Assembly: GCF_036345155.1 (NCBI RefSeq)
Contig: NZ_CP107772.1
Coordinates: 10,664,001 to 10,728,000, forward strand
Direction of reading: 5' to 3'
DNA length: 64,000 bases
Origin: Streptomyces sp. NBC_00582
Lineage (GTDB): Bacteria > Actinomycetota > Actinomycetes > Streptomycetales > Streptomycetaceae
Every line of letters starts with the position of its first letter. Within the stretch, counting starts at the first letter, position 1. The notes under the pieces were generated by a model that saw only the letters and a list, made by a program, of their open reading frames with translations, was not told the origin of the DNA and did not search any database. The position numbers were made by a program, and so were the translations under genes. Of this stretch, positions 26,581 to 35,089 are shown piece after piece.

Positions 26581-27468
26581 TCAGTTCGGGCCCGGGCCGA
26601 GCATGCGGCAGGAGAGTTCGGCGAACCGGTTCAGCTCGGGCATGGTCCGGTGCTTGCTGTAGGCCAGGGCGACCATGCGCGGTGCGACACCCTCCAGGGT
26701 CAGGTAGGCGACATCGTCACGGCGGTAGAAGCCGGCCATGCCGGCGGGCATGACATAGCAGCCGGCGCCGGAGGCAACGCCTTCCAGGCACTCCTCGACC
26801 GTCACCGGAAACCGCCCGGCTTCCGTCCGCGGCGCGAGGGGTTCGCGTGGCAGGCGCCCGCGCCATTCGGGGACGTCCTGGGGGTTCTGCAGCAGGACCA
26901 TGTCGCGCAGGTCCTCGACGTGCACCGTCTTGAGCTCCGCGAGTGGATGCGCGCTCGACAGCGCCACCACACGGGGCTCGGGGAACAGGGGGACCACCTC
27001 GAACATGCCCTCCGGCAGCGGCAGCCGGACGTAGCAGACGTCGACCCGGCCGTCGATCAGGAAGTCGGCCTGGTCGGTGACCGAGGTGTGCACAACCTCG
27101 ATGTCGAGTTGCGGTGCCATCGCGGCGAACTCCCGCACGATGGGGGTGACGACGATGCCCGGCATGAAGCCGATGGCGAAGTGGTTCACCTCCCGGTTCG
27201 CCCTCCGCACCCGCTGCTGCACCGCCTGCGACATCGCCAGCATCGGTCGGGCGTCCTCCAGCAACTGGTGACCCGCCCGCGTCAGTACGGTGCCCTGCCG
27301 GTCCCGCAGGAAGAGGACCACGCCCAGATCTTCCTCCAAGGCCCGGATCTGGCGGCTGAGCGCGGGCTGGGTCATGTACAGACGGCTTGCCGCTCGCACG
27401 AAGCTGCACTCCTCTGCCACGGCCACGAAGTAGCGCACCCGGCGCAGATCGAGGTCCATGAGGCCCAT
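26581..27468 (-). CDS. LysR-family transcriptional regulator
   Basis: 295 residues from the ATG at 27468; the ATG at 27459 (MDLDLRRVRYF) is equally plausible, and the open frame further upstream is not part of the fold. The N-terminal winged helix FVAVAEECSFVRAASRLYMTQPALSRQIRALEEDLGVVLF is textbook. The effector domain spans residues ~95-290. No gene is divergent at its start, so its target is not obvious; the quinone-reductase-like gene upstream is on the same strand. Confidence 0.9.
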   Translation of the reverse strand: MGLMDLDLRRVRYFVAVAEECSFVRAASRLYMTQPALSRQIRALEEDLGVVLFLRDRQGTVLTRAGHQLLEDARPMLAMSQAVQQRVRRANREVNHFAIGFMPGIVVTPIVREFAAMAPQLDIEVVHTSVTDQADFLIDGRVDVCYVRLPLPEGMFEVVPLFPEPRVVALSSAHPLAELKTVHVEDLRDMVLLQNPQDVPEWRGRLPREPLAPRTEAGRFPVTVEECLEGVASGAGCYVMPAGMAGFYRRDDVAYLTLEGVAPRMVALAYSKHRTMPELNRFAELSCRMLGPGPN

Positions 27469-27668
27469 GGTAACCGTGCCGGTTCGGCATATGCCCCAAC
27501 AGCCCTGTCTGGCAGCGGAGTTGTCGGTTGGTCCATGAGGGAAACCGGGTGTCGGCGTACGCCTGAACAACCCCGTACAGGTGAACGCGCTCGGTTGATG
27601 ATGCGCTGACCACGGGTTCCCGGCAGTCCGCAAGGGACGGTCGGCAGCGTCAGACGGCAGGGCACTCC

Positions 27669-28592
27669 TCATGCCACCTTGATGACAACCTTGCCCGAGG
27701 TGTGACCGTTCTCGACGGTGGCGAGGGCGGCCGGGGCGTCGGAGAGCGGATGGACCGCGGTGATTACGGGTGCGAGGAGTCCGTCGAGGGCCAGCCGGGC
27801 TGACCGCTCCAGGTTCTCGCGGTCGAGGCGACGCTCGACGAAACGCCCACCGAGATCGGGTACAGACATATCACCCACTGCGATGACGTTGCGGGGATCC
27901 TGGGCCAGCGGAGCGACCGTCTGCAGCGAGGTGCCTCCGACCAGGTCGACGATCCCGTCGAAGCCGTCCGGAACCAGCTCGCGTGCCGCGGCGGCGACGT
28001 CCTCGGCCGTGTAATCGATGAACCGCACTCCGATGGCGTCGGCGTGCTCTCGTTTGGCGGTACTTCCGGTGCCGATCACACACAGCTCGCGCCCAATAGC
28101 CAGCCGGGCGACGGCGAGGCCGACCCCGCCCCCGACCCCGTTGACCAGGACTGTGGCACCGGCCGGGAGGCCGAGCTGGTCGAGCACGTCCACCGCGGTT
28201 GTCCCGGCCACTGGCAGCGTTGCCGCCACGGTCGCGGACAGACCCTCCGGGATGCGCGCGGTGTTCGGCGCGGACAGCACCGTCGTCTCGGCGTAGGTGC
28301 CGCCACCGGTGAGCGCGAAGCCGAAGACCGCGTCACCCACCTCGAGCCCGTTGACGTCCTCGCCCCGGGCGAGAACCGTTCCGGCTGCCTCCATGCCCAG
28401 CACGCGGGGAAACGGACTCCCGCCGTCGAGCCCGTCGACCAGACCCGAGCGCAGAAGGTGGTCGAGGGGATTCACGCCGGCGACGTCGACCCGGATCAGC
28501 ACCTCGCCGCGACCAGGGACGGGATCGGGACGATCGAAGAACTCCTGCACCTCAGACCCGCCATACCTGCCGAAACCCCACGCCTGCCCCAT
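27669..28592 (-). CDS. NADPH:quinone reductase-like MDR oxidoreductase
   Basis: 307 residues, medium-chain dehydrogenase/reductase without zinc ligands. GroES-like N-terminal part (VPGRGEVLIRVDVAGVNPLDHLLRSG), PRVLGMEAAGTV, then the NADP-binding motif TVLVNGVGGGVGLAVARLA and the helix-end Thr-Ala-Lys-Arg expected for NADP preference. Such enzymes reduce quinones, enones or similar electrophiles in the cytosol. The MerR gene lies 106 bases upstream on the same strand and a MerR-type dyad sits in the gap, so MerR control is likely. Confidence 0.9.
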   Translation of the reverse strand: MGQAWGFGRYGGSEVQEFFDRPDPVPGRGEVLIRVDVAGVNPLDHLLRSGLVDGLDGGSPFPRVLGMEAAGTVLARGEDVNGLEVGDAVFGFALTGGGTYAETTVLSAPNTARIPEGLSATVAATLPVAGTTAVDVLDQLGLPAGATVLVNGVGGGVGLAVARLAIGRELCVIGTGSTAKREHADAIGVRFIDYTAEDVAAAARELVPDGFDGIVDLVGGTSLQTVAPLAQDPRNVIAVGDMSVPDLGGRFVERRLDRENLERSARLALDGLLAPVITAVHPLSDAPAALATVENGHTSGKVVIKVA

Positions 28593-28653
28593 CTTCCGTC
28601 ACCTCTCGTATAACCGACCCGGTGATTCCGGGCGTTGCCGCCATCCTCACCTC

Positions 28654-28674
28654 TGACATTGATGTAAGGGGCAA
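28654..28674 (-). promoter_or_regulatory. Candidate MerR-type promoter/operator
   Basis: On the minus strand TTGCCC (28669-28674) is followed by the near-palindrome TTACATCAATGTCA (28654-28667). This places an operator just after a -35 box, as in MerR-family promoters with long spacers. It is upstream of the oxidoreductase gene. Confidence 0.5.
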
Positions 28675-28698
28675 GCGACTGTGGTGCGGGTCACAGCG

Positions 28699-29094
28699 TC
28701 AGGCCGACTGTGCCACCGGTTCCGGGGCCGTGGACAGCTCCGCCCGGTGCCGACTGTTGGCCCTGATCAGCACGTCGAGTGCATCCCGGGTCTCGATCAG
28801 GTGCGCGATGTCGGCGTCGATCCGGTCGCGCTCGCGCATCATCGCCGTGAACGTCTCCTCGGCGACGCCCAGGTCACCCGGGACGTCCACACACGGCAGC
28901 ACAGACGCGATCACCCGGCTGGACATACCCGCGTCGAACAGCTGCCGGATGAGCGACACGCGCTGGACCGCGGCATCGGAATAGTGACGCTGCCCCGCGT
29001 CGGAGCGTGAGCTGGTCAGCAGACCCTGCTCTTCGTAGTACCGCAGAGAGCGCGGACTCACGCCCGTGCGCTTGGACAACTCGCCTATCCGCAT
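28699..29094 (-). CDS. MerR-family transcriptional regulator
   Basis: 131 residues from the ATG at 29094, whose first residues MRIGELSKRTGVSPRSLRYYEEQGLL are the canonical MerR DNA-binding start; the long upstream frame is not coding. A coiled-coil dimer helix (ETFTAMMRERDRIDADIAHLIETRDALDVLI) forms the C-terminal half. One Cys (VLPCVDVPGD) could be a sensor residue, but the metal-binding Cys pattern of MerR or SoxR is absent. Likely regulator of the downstream oxidoreductase. Confidence 0.9.
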   Translation of the reverse strand: MRIGELSKRTGVSPRSLRYYEEQGLLTSSRSDAGQRHYSDAAVQRVSLIRQLFDAGMSSRVIASVLPCVDVPGDLGVAEETFTAMMRERDRIDADIAHLIETRDALDVLIRANSRHRAELSTAPEPVAQSA

Positions 29095-29260
29095 CCCTGA
29101 GAGCCTACGTCCGCGTGCTCCACGTTCAGACCGCCAGCAAGTCATGGACGCTCGCGGACACTTCCACGGCCGCAAGGTTGTCGTCCCGGTCTTACGACTG
29201 AGCACGTTCGTCTGTACACGCCTGAGCACTTTTCTCAGTACGCCGACACCGGGCACCGCT

Positions 29261-30199
29261 TCAGGCAGTGGCGTCCCGGTTGCGCCAGCTGAGCTCGTAG
29301 GCTGCCTGGCGGGCGCGCATCAGTTCCCCGAGCGGCCGATGCTCCTTCGCCGCGATCCAGGGGTTGAAGCTGCTCTTCTCGACGGCCTCGGCCAATGCCT
29401 GGTCCGGTGCCTGCCGAGGCAGGCGCAGTCGCGCCACGGTGAGCCACGGCGCGTCCCAGCGGGTCGAGGAGTCCTCGATCGGGGTACGACGCTCGTCTTC
29501 GAAGAACTGGGCTTGGAAGAGGAACTCCAGGTCGCCGTCCGAAAGCCGCGCATAGAGGTCGGCGGCCAGATCCTTGCGTGCTTCATTGTTGATCGTTGTC
29601 GAGGCCGCGCACAGCTTCAGGCGGGCCGCGTAGTCGCCGAAGGTGATGGGCATGATGCTGAAGAAGTCGTGCGTGGCGAAGCCGCTGAACGGCTGCACCA
29701 TGTCCCGGAAGTTCGCGACGGCACGGCGCGTGAGCCCCGGCTTCATCGCGGCCTTGCGGAGCGCGGAGCCGGGCGCACTCGTGGAGAGCTCGACGATTCC
29801 CACGACGTCCGCGCTGCCACTGACCTTCAGGGTCTCCTGACTGACGAGGGTGAAGTTCTGCTCGACATCCGTTGACGTCGGCGTCGAGGCCCCGAGCACT
29901 TTGATCGCGAATCCGCGTATGTCGGGAGCCCGATCGACGGAGAAGTTCCCGTTGGACAGCCGGACATGTGCCTCAAAGACTGCGGGAGCGGCGAAGATTC
30001 CTTGCCGCGCATGATCAGGAAGCCCCTCCTCGACCACGAGGGCCGCTTTCAGGGCAGCCACTTGATTGCGGTGCAGCGCTCGCCCAGGGCCGTGCTTCTT
30101 CAGATGCTTGCGTTGCAGTTCGCTGAACACATGCACCTGTTGCGCGTGCCGGTTTTCCTCGTCGGGCAGGAACACTTCGCGCCACTGAGTGCTTGGCAT
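29261..30199 (-). CDS. Catalase-like superfamily protein (y4iL-like)
   Basis: 312 residues. Segments RALHRNQVAALKAALVVEEGLPDHARQGIFAAPAVFEAHVRLSNGNFS and APDIRGFAIKVLG correspond to the catalase beta-barrel of the y4iL/SrpA-like group. The distal His region (RALHR) is present. I do not see the proximal R-x-x-x-Y haem-ligand motif of true catalases, so activity may be peroxidase-like or absent. No signal peptide. AGAAGGA lies upstream of the ATG at 30199. No obvious operon partner. Confidence 0.85.
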   Translation of the reverse strand: MPSTQWREVFLPDEENRHAQQVHVFSELQRKHLKKHGPGRALHRNQVAALKAALVVEEGLPDHARQGIFAAPAVFEAHVRLSNGNFSVDRAPDIRGFAIKVLGASTPTSTDVEQNFTLVSQETLKVSGSADVVGIVELSTSAPGSALRKAAMKPGLTRRAVANFRDMVQPFSGFATHDFFSIMPITFGDYAARLKLCAASTTINNEARKDLAADLYARLSDGDLEFLFQAQFFEDERRTPIEDSSTRWDAPWLTVARLRLPRQAPDQALAEAVEKSSFNPWIAAKEHRPLGELMRARQAAYELSWRNRDATA

Positions 30200-30757
30200 A
30201 GAACAACATCCTTCTCGATGGTCGTGCCCCCCGTCAGACAGAAGGCGGTCACAGGCTGACGCCGGTGCCGGCGCCCGTGCACTTCAGCCCCGCCGTGCTG
30301 GGGGGCGGCCGCGTAGCAGCCTGCACGTGAGTGCATAGATCACTGCTCCGAGGAGCGTTTCATCCACCATCCGCCACAGGGACTTCACTGCTACCGCGCC
30401 TTTTGTTTCGCCGAGTTCCGACTTCGCCGAGCATCGCGGCCCGCGTCTCGTCACGCCAATGCCGATTACCCGAGGCGTCATGCCGATCGGGCATGACGCC
30501 GGGACAGCGGGGTGTGCTGGACACCCGGGAAGCCTCGGAAAGCCCAAGCCGACAGTTGTGGTGACGCGTATGCCGGACCGGCATCAGCGAAGCAGGATCG
30601 GCATTGGCGGGACCGGAGACGAGGCCGCCATAGTCGATTTCGTGAAGCGCCGCGGACGGCGGCAAACAAGCGTTTGGCTTTCATGCCACGCTCTACGCCG
30701 ATTGCGCCGCTTCCTCATACCGATGCGAAAGCGCAATTCGAGAGGAATCAACACGAA
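30200..30757. other. Intergenic between divergent genes
   Basis: About 560 bases holding the promoters of the catalase-like gene (minus) and the hydrolase gene (plus). GGCATGACGCC-like and TGCCGGACCGGCA-like short palindromes occur around 30470-30610, but I cannot assign a factor. A 34-codon minus-strand frame ending at 30284 could encode a small membrane peptide; unsupported. Confidence 0.35.
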
Positions 30758-31576
30758 ATGAAGTCCACCGGTCGAGTCAAAGCATTGGCAGCTGCCGGAC
30801 TCGTGAGCGGCGTGGCCGTAGCTTCGCTGGCTGTCACGAACGATCTCGCCGTCGCCTCGCCGGCGGCACACCGCGCGAAGCCGACGGTGGTCCTGCTCCA
30901 CGGGGCGTTCGCCGACTCCTCCAGCTGGAACAGCGAGGTCGCCTACCTGCGACGGCACCGCTACCCGGTCTACGCGATCGACACACCCCTGCGCGGCCTG
31001 GCCTTCGACAGCGCCTATGTCGAGGCACAGCTCAATACCATCAAGGGGCCCGTGGTACTGGTCGGCCACTCCTACTCGGGAGAGGTCATCAGCCAGGTCG
31101 CCGCCGAGACACCCAAGGTCAGGGCCCTCGTCTACGTGGCGGCTCTCATCCCCAGGGCGGGAGAATCCGCCAACTCCCTGATCGGACAGTTCCCCGGCTC
31201 ACAGCTCACCCCGCAGAACCTGCGCACCGTTCCGCTGCCCGGCGGTGACACCGACGTCTACATCAAGACCGAGAGGTATGGGACCGTGTACGGCAACGGA
31301 CTGTCGAAATCGGCCATCGACGTCGCCTCGGTGACCCAGGAGCCGATCGCCTTCTCGGCCTTCAGCGACAAAGCAACGGTGAACCCGCCGGCCAGGACAC
31401 CGAAGTGGGCCGTCGTCGCGACCGAGGACCACGCCGTGCCGCCAGCCGCCCAGGAGTTCGAAGCCGACCGAGTGGGAGCCCACCTCATCCACACGCGCTC
31501 GGGCCATGACGTTCCTTCGATCAGTCCGGAAGCTGTCAACCGGGCCATCGTCGCCGCAGCCGACTCCGTGCACTGA
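30758..31576 (+). CDS. Secreted alpha/beta hydrolase
   Basis: 272 residues from the ATG at 30758 with AGAGGA upstream. Signal peptide ~1-37 (KALAAAGLVSGVAVASLAV). The alpha/beta fold shows VVLLHGAFADSSSW (oxyanion loop), the nucleophile elbow GHSYSG, the acid in ATEDHAVPP and the catalytic His in TRSGHDVP. It resembles the salicylate esterase/EstC-like group often seen as non-haem chloroperoxidase-like hydrolases. Exported esterase activity is inferred. Confidence 0.9.
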   Translation: MKSTGRVKALAAAGLVSGVAVASLAVTNDLAVASPAAHRAKPTVVLLHGAFADSSSWNSEVAYLRRHRYPVYAIDTPLRGLAFDSAYVEAQLNTIKGPVVLVGHSYSGEVISQVAAETPKVRALVYVAALIPRAGESANSLIGQFPGSQLTPQNLRTVPLPGGDTDVYIKTERYGTVYGNGLSKSAIDVASVTQEPIAFSAFSDKATVNPPARTPKWAVVATEDHAVPPAAQEFEADRVGAHLIHTRSGHDVPSISPEAVNRAIVAAADSVH

Positions 31577-32230
31577 CCGACCCCAGCAGCGGAAGTGCCC
31601 CGGTCCCCTGTGCGCCGGGACCCGCGAAGGAGCGAAGACGACGCCACGCACTTCCAGGTGAGCCTCCCGGGTGCACTGGGGTACCGCAAGCCTGACGGTC
31701 AGGCCCGGGGCCCCTGGGAGGCCTGCCTCAAGCCGCGACTCAAGGCCAGCCAGATCCTGGACGAAGCAGCGGCGCGGCGTACAGTCTGTCAGCTGCGGCT
31801 GCCGGGGTGTGTGGTCGGTGTCTGCGAGCGGTGCAGGATCGGGACGGACGGCGGGATGGCCGTGCGTGGGGTGGGGTGGGCTGGTAGGTGATCCGGTGTC
31901 GCGGGGGAAGCGGTTGGCCTCGGCGGCGGAGCCGGTCGTTTTTGTGCAGCCAGAAACACGTAGGCGACGCTGGCGAGATGGTCTTCGGTGAGGTGGAGGA
32001 CCCAGCGTTTGACCAGGTGGTCGCAGCGGGCGGCGCGGACCTGATCGGCGAGTCCGTCGGCGAGGGGCCGGTGGAGCTGGCCGGCGAGGCTGACGGCGAG
32101 CAGCAGTACGGCCATCTGGGACAGGCACAGCTCGACGCGCCGCCGACCCGGTTCCGCCTCTGCGGGCGTCGTCTGCCGTGGGCGGGTACGGGTGTAGAGA
32201 AGGAGGTCGTGTCCGGGCGGGGCGAGGCGG
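31577..32230. other. Decayed region, one coding-like minus-strand frame
   Basis: Around 32150-31940 the minus strand reads VELCLSQMAVLLLAVSLAGQLH, then DGLADQVRAARCDHLVKRWVLHL, which looks protein-like but has no recognised family or proper ends. It lies directly downstream of the DNA ligase fragment in another frame. Remains of a deleted gene are likely. Confidence 0.3.
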
Positions 32231-32599
32231 GCCGCGGGGGACCTCCCGCGGGCTGAGATCGGCACGGATGCGGTGGGGGTGGGCTGGGTGCCGCCACCGT
32301 CCGGCGCTGTCGCGGGCGACGTCGACTTCCATCACGGCATCGGGCCGCACCAGGACGGCCTCGAGGGTGCGTTGTATTCCCCAGCCTGCCGAGAACGTCC
32401 ATCCCGTCCACGGATGCGCTTCCTGCGGTGGGGCCAGTTGGTCGGCCAGAGCGCGGCCGGCGGTCCGGGACAGGGTGGTGCTGCGGCCGATGTACTGCAG
32501 GCGGCCCGCTCGGTCGTAGCGGCCCAGCAGCAGCGTGCGGGGCGCGGTGAGGGACCCGGTGACCGCGCCGATCACGGCCTCGGTGGTGACCCGCACCAA
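32231..32599 (-). pseudogene. ATP-dependent DNA ligase C-terminal fragment
   Basis: The minus strand reads EAVIGAVTGSLTAPRTLLLGRYD, then LQYIGRSTTLS, HPWTGWTFSAGWG and VDVARDSAGRWRHPAH. This is the OB-fold C-terminal domain of streptomycete ATP-dependent ligases of the LigD/NHEJ-associated kind. The nucleotidyl-transferase domain with the active Lys is absent, so no ligase can be made. A truncated Ku gene occurs at 51 kb. Confidence 0.7.
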
Positions 32600-32702
32600 C
32601 TGGTGAGGAGGCAGTGTTCCAGGGGTGCGCTCTTCAACCCGATCCAGCACGGCTGGTCGTCGGCCCTGGGGCATCGGCACTCGCGGTGTCCCACGGTGTC
32701 GA

Positions 32703-33140
32703 TCACACGCGAGGCCGGTTCAACAGCCGGGAGAGCACGATAGCGCTCTCGGTCCGTTCCACAGGAGGGGTGGCGCGCATGCGTTGGATGGCCTGTTCCA
32801 GGTGGGGGATGTCTCTGGCGAGGATGTGGACGACTGCGTCGGCGGCCCCCGAGACGGTGCAGGCTTCGACGACCTCGGGGATGGCCTCCAGGGCTTGGCG
32901 CAGTTCGGCGGGGGCGGGATTGCCGGCGCAGTAGACCTCGACGAAAGCCTCGGTGTGCCAGGCCAACGCCTGAGGATCGACGAGAGCGGTGAAACCGCGG
33001 ATCGCTCCGGTAGCCACGAGGCGGTCGAGACGCCGCTTGGCGGCGGGCGCGGACAGCCCGGCCGCCTTGCCGATCTGGGCGTATGTGGCCCGTGCGTCGT
33101 GCAGCACGTACCGGATGATCGCTTGATCGATGGCGTCCAT
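32703..33140 (-). CDS. Lrp/AsnC-family transcriptional regulator
   Basis: 145 residues from the ATG at 33140 (MDAIDQAIIRYVLHDARATYAQIGKAAGLSAPAAKRRLDRLVATGAIRGF is the Lrp helix-turn-helix); the longer upstream frame is not coding. A RAM domain follows (FVEVYCAGNPAPAELRQALEAIPEVVEACTVSGAADAVVHI). It is divergent from the M20 peptidase gene at 33310, so it likely controls that gene in response to an amino acid. Confidence 0.92.
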   Translation of the reverse strand: MDAIDQAIIRYVLHDARATYAQIGKAAGLSAPAAKRRLDRLVATGAIRGFTALVDPQALAWHTEAFVEVYCAGNPAPAELRQALEAIPEVVEACTVSGAADAVVHILARDIPHLEQAIQRMRATPPVERTESAIVLSRLLNRPRV

Positions 33141-33309
33141 GACCTCACTCCAGACGTCAGAACCTGCGGCCCAGCGCAAGAAATGGCCACGGGCCCGCTG
33201 ACATTGCAAGAAAGCGACGGTGGACAGCAGCAAATGGCGATTGCTTGTGTTATCGGTCGAACATAGTCTCCGGCTTGTCCTGATGTCACGTGCTGGGAGC
33301 AGTGTTGAG

Positions 33310-34584
33310 ATGACAGCAAGCCTGAGCGATGTGGAAGCCTCGGCGCTGGCCGCGGTGGACGAGGCGGGCATCGCCCGGCTGCTGCTGGAACTTCTCGCCG
33401 TTCCGAGCGTGACGGGGAGCGCCGCGGAGTCCGAGGTTCAGCACGTCCTGGCCCGGCATCTGAAGCGGATGGACCTCGATGTCGACCTGTGGTCCATGAA
33501 CCTGCCCAAGCTACGTGACCATCCCGGTTTTCCCGGCAGCGAGGCCCCGCGCACCGAGGCGTGGGGCCTGGTGGGCGGCACGGTGCCCCGGGGCGACGGG
33601 CCGACCCTGATCCTCCAAGGGCACGTCGACGTCGTTCCTTCCGGGGACCTGGCGCGTTGGGAGGGTGACCCCTTCCACCCTCGGGTTGCCGGGGACGTGG
33701 TGCACGCACGAGGAGCGTGCGACATGAAGGCGGGGGTGGTGGCGATACTCGCCGCCCTGGCCGCGATACGGGAGGCGGGCGCAAGGTTGCGCGGCCAGGT
33801 GTCCGCGCATTTCGTAGTCAGTGAAGAGGACGGGGGACTCGGGGCGTTCGGCACCCTCCAACGCGGCCACACCGGCGACGCCTGCATCATCACCGAACCG
33901 ACCAGCGGCGCGGTCATGACTGCGAACGCCGGCGCCCTGACCTTTCGCATCCAAGTACCCGGCCGGGCCACCCACGGCAGCACCAGATACGTGGGAGTGA
34001 GCGCCATCGACGCATACCTGCCCATCCACCGCGCGCTCGCCCACCTGGAAGCCCGCCGCAACGTCGGCGCCGACCCACTCATGTCCGAATACCCCATCCC
34101 CTACCCGCTGTCCATCGGTACCGTTCATTCCGGCGACTGGGCCAGCAGCGTGCCCGACCTGCTGGTGGCCGAGGGAAGACTGGGCGTCCGGCTGGGCGAG
34201 GATCCTGCCCAGGCACGCACCGAACTGGAGGCGTGCGTGGCCGAAGCCTGCGCGGCCGACCCCTGGCTGCGCTCCCACCCCGCCACGGTGACGTGGCCCG
34301 GCGGACAGTTCGCCAGCGGACGGCTGCCGACCGGGCATCCGCTTGTGGCCCAGGTCGCCGACGCGCACGCCGACGTCACCGGCGGCCCGCGACCCTCTGA
34401 GCGAGGCGCCCCCTACGGCAGCGACCTGCGACTGTACTCCGGGGCGGGCATCCCTACGCTGCAGTACGGCCCCGGCGACGTACGCCTCGCACACGGTCCG
34501 CAGGAACAGGTCCGCGTGAGCGACATCGTCACCGTCACCCGGGCACTGGTGCTCGCCACACTGCGCACGGTCGGCACCAAGTAG
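33310..34584 (+). CDS. M20-family metallopeptidase/amidohydrolase (ArgE/DapE-like)
   Basis: 424 residues from the ATG at 33310 (GGGAG upstream; ATG 33283 is an alternative). The two-metal M20 site is complete: LQGHVDVVPSGD (His and catalytic Asp), RGACDMKAGVV (bridging Asp), VVSEEDGG (general base Glu and ligand Glu), ITEPT, and LAHGPQEQVRV (terminal His). Family members deacylate N-acyl amino acids or cleave dipeptides in the cytosol. Divergent Lrp-type regulator suggests an amino-acid-derived substrate. Confidence 0.92.
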   Translation: MTASLSDVEASALAAVDEAGIARLLLELLAVPSVTGSAAESEVQHVLARHLKRMDLDVDLWSMNLPKLRDHPGFPGSEAPRTEAWGLVGGTVPRGDGPTLILQGHVDVVPSGDLARWEGDPFHPRVAGDVVHARGACDMKAGVVAILAALAAIREAGARLRGQVSAHFVVSEEDGGLGAFGTLQRGHTGDACIITEPTSGAVMTANAGALTFRIQVPGRATHGSTRYVGVSAIDAYLPIHRALAHLEARRNVGADPLMSEYPIPYPLSIGTVHSGDWASSVPDLLVAEGRLGVRLGEDPAQARTELEACVAEACAADPWLRSHPATVTWPGGQFASGRLPTGHPLVAQVADAHADVTGGPRPSERGAPYGSDLRLYSGAGIPTLQYGPGDVRLAHGPQEQVRVSDIVTVTRALVLATLRTVGTK

Positions 34585-34692
34585 TAGCCCCCAGCCTCAC
34601 CCCCTACCGGCACGCGGCTGACCAACACGGCGCAGACCTCCTTCGCCCATTACCTGCGAGCGGAACCGTTCATCAACGAATGGGCCGCCGAC

Positions 34693-34930
34693 GTGCTGAC
34701 GCCGACACCGTCAAGGCCGCCCATCGATACCGTCCTGGAAGAAGCGTTCGCCAGCGGACGGCGGCCGACCGTGACCGCCATCGAGCGACGCCTCGGCATT
34801 CCCCACGCCACCTTCCACCGCCACTACGCCGACCTGATCGACACCCACTTCCGGCCCGGGATCCCTGCGGCCCGCGCCGAGACGCACACGGACCGGCCGA
34901 AGGCCGACAGTTCTCCGGGGCGCGGGTGGC
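34693..34930 (+). pseudogene. N-terminal remnant of a helix-turn-helix protein
   Basis: From an ATG at 34693 the translation VLEEAFASGRRPTVTAIERRLGIPHATFHRHYADLIDTHF looks like a replication/recombination-type or TetR-like helix-turn-helix. After about 75 codons coding character ends, and the frame runs on into the antisense of the MFS gene. A 3-prime truncated gene. Confidence 0.45.
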
Positions 34931-35089
34931 GGGCGGTGAGGTCTACCGCGAAAGAACGACACGTCGTGGATGCGCAGGGGGGACCGTCGCGGTGGAACCC
35001 TGGAGATGCCCTGCTTTCCTGCGCTGATTCGTGTCCTGAGGACAGCAGTCATCGCAGGTGGCAGGGCATCTGTGGGGGTGGGGCCAGGC

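Noticed and set aside
30284..30388. 34-codon minus-strand peptide with a hydrophobic stretch
   Set aside because: Weak ribosome site and no homologue recognised; left as part of the intergenic region.
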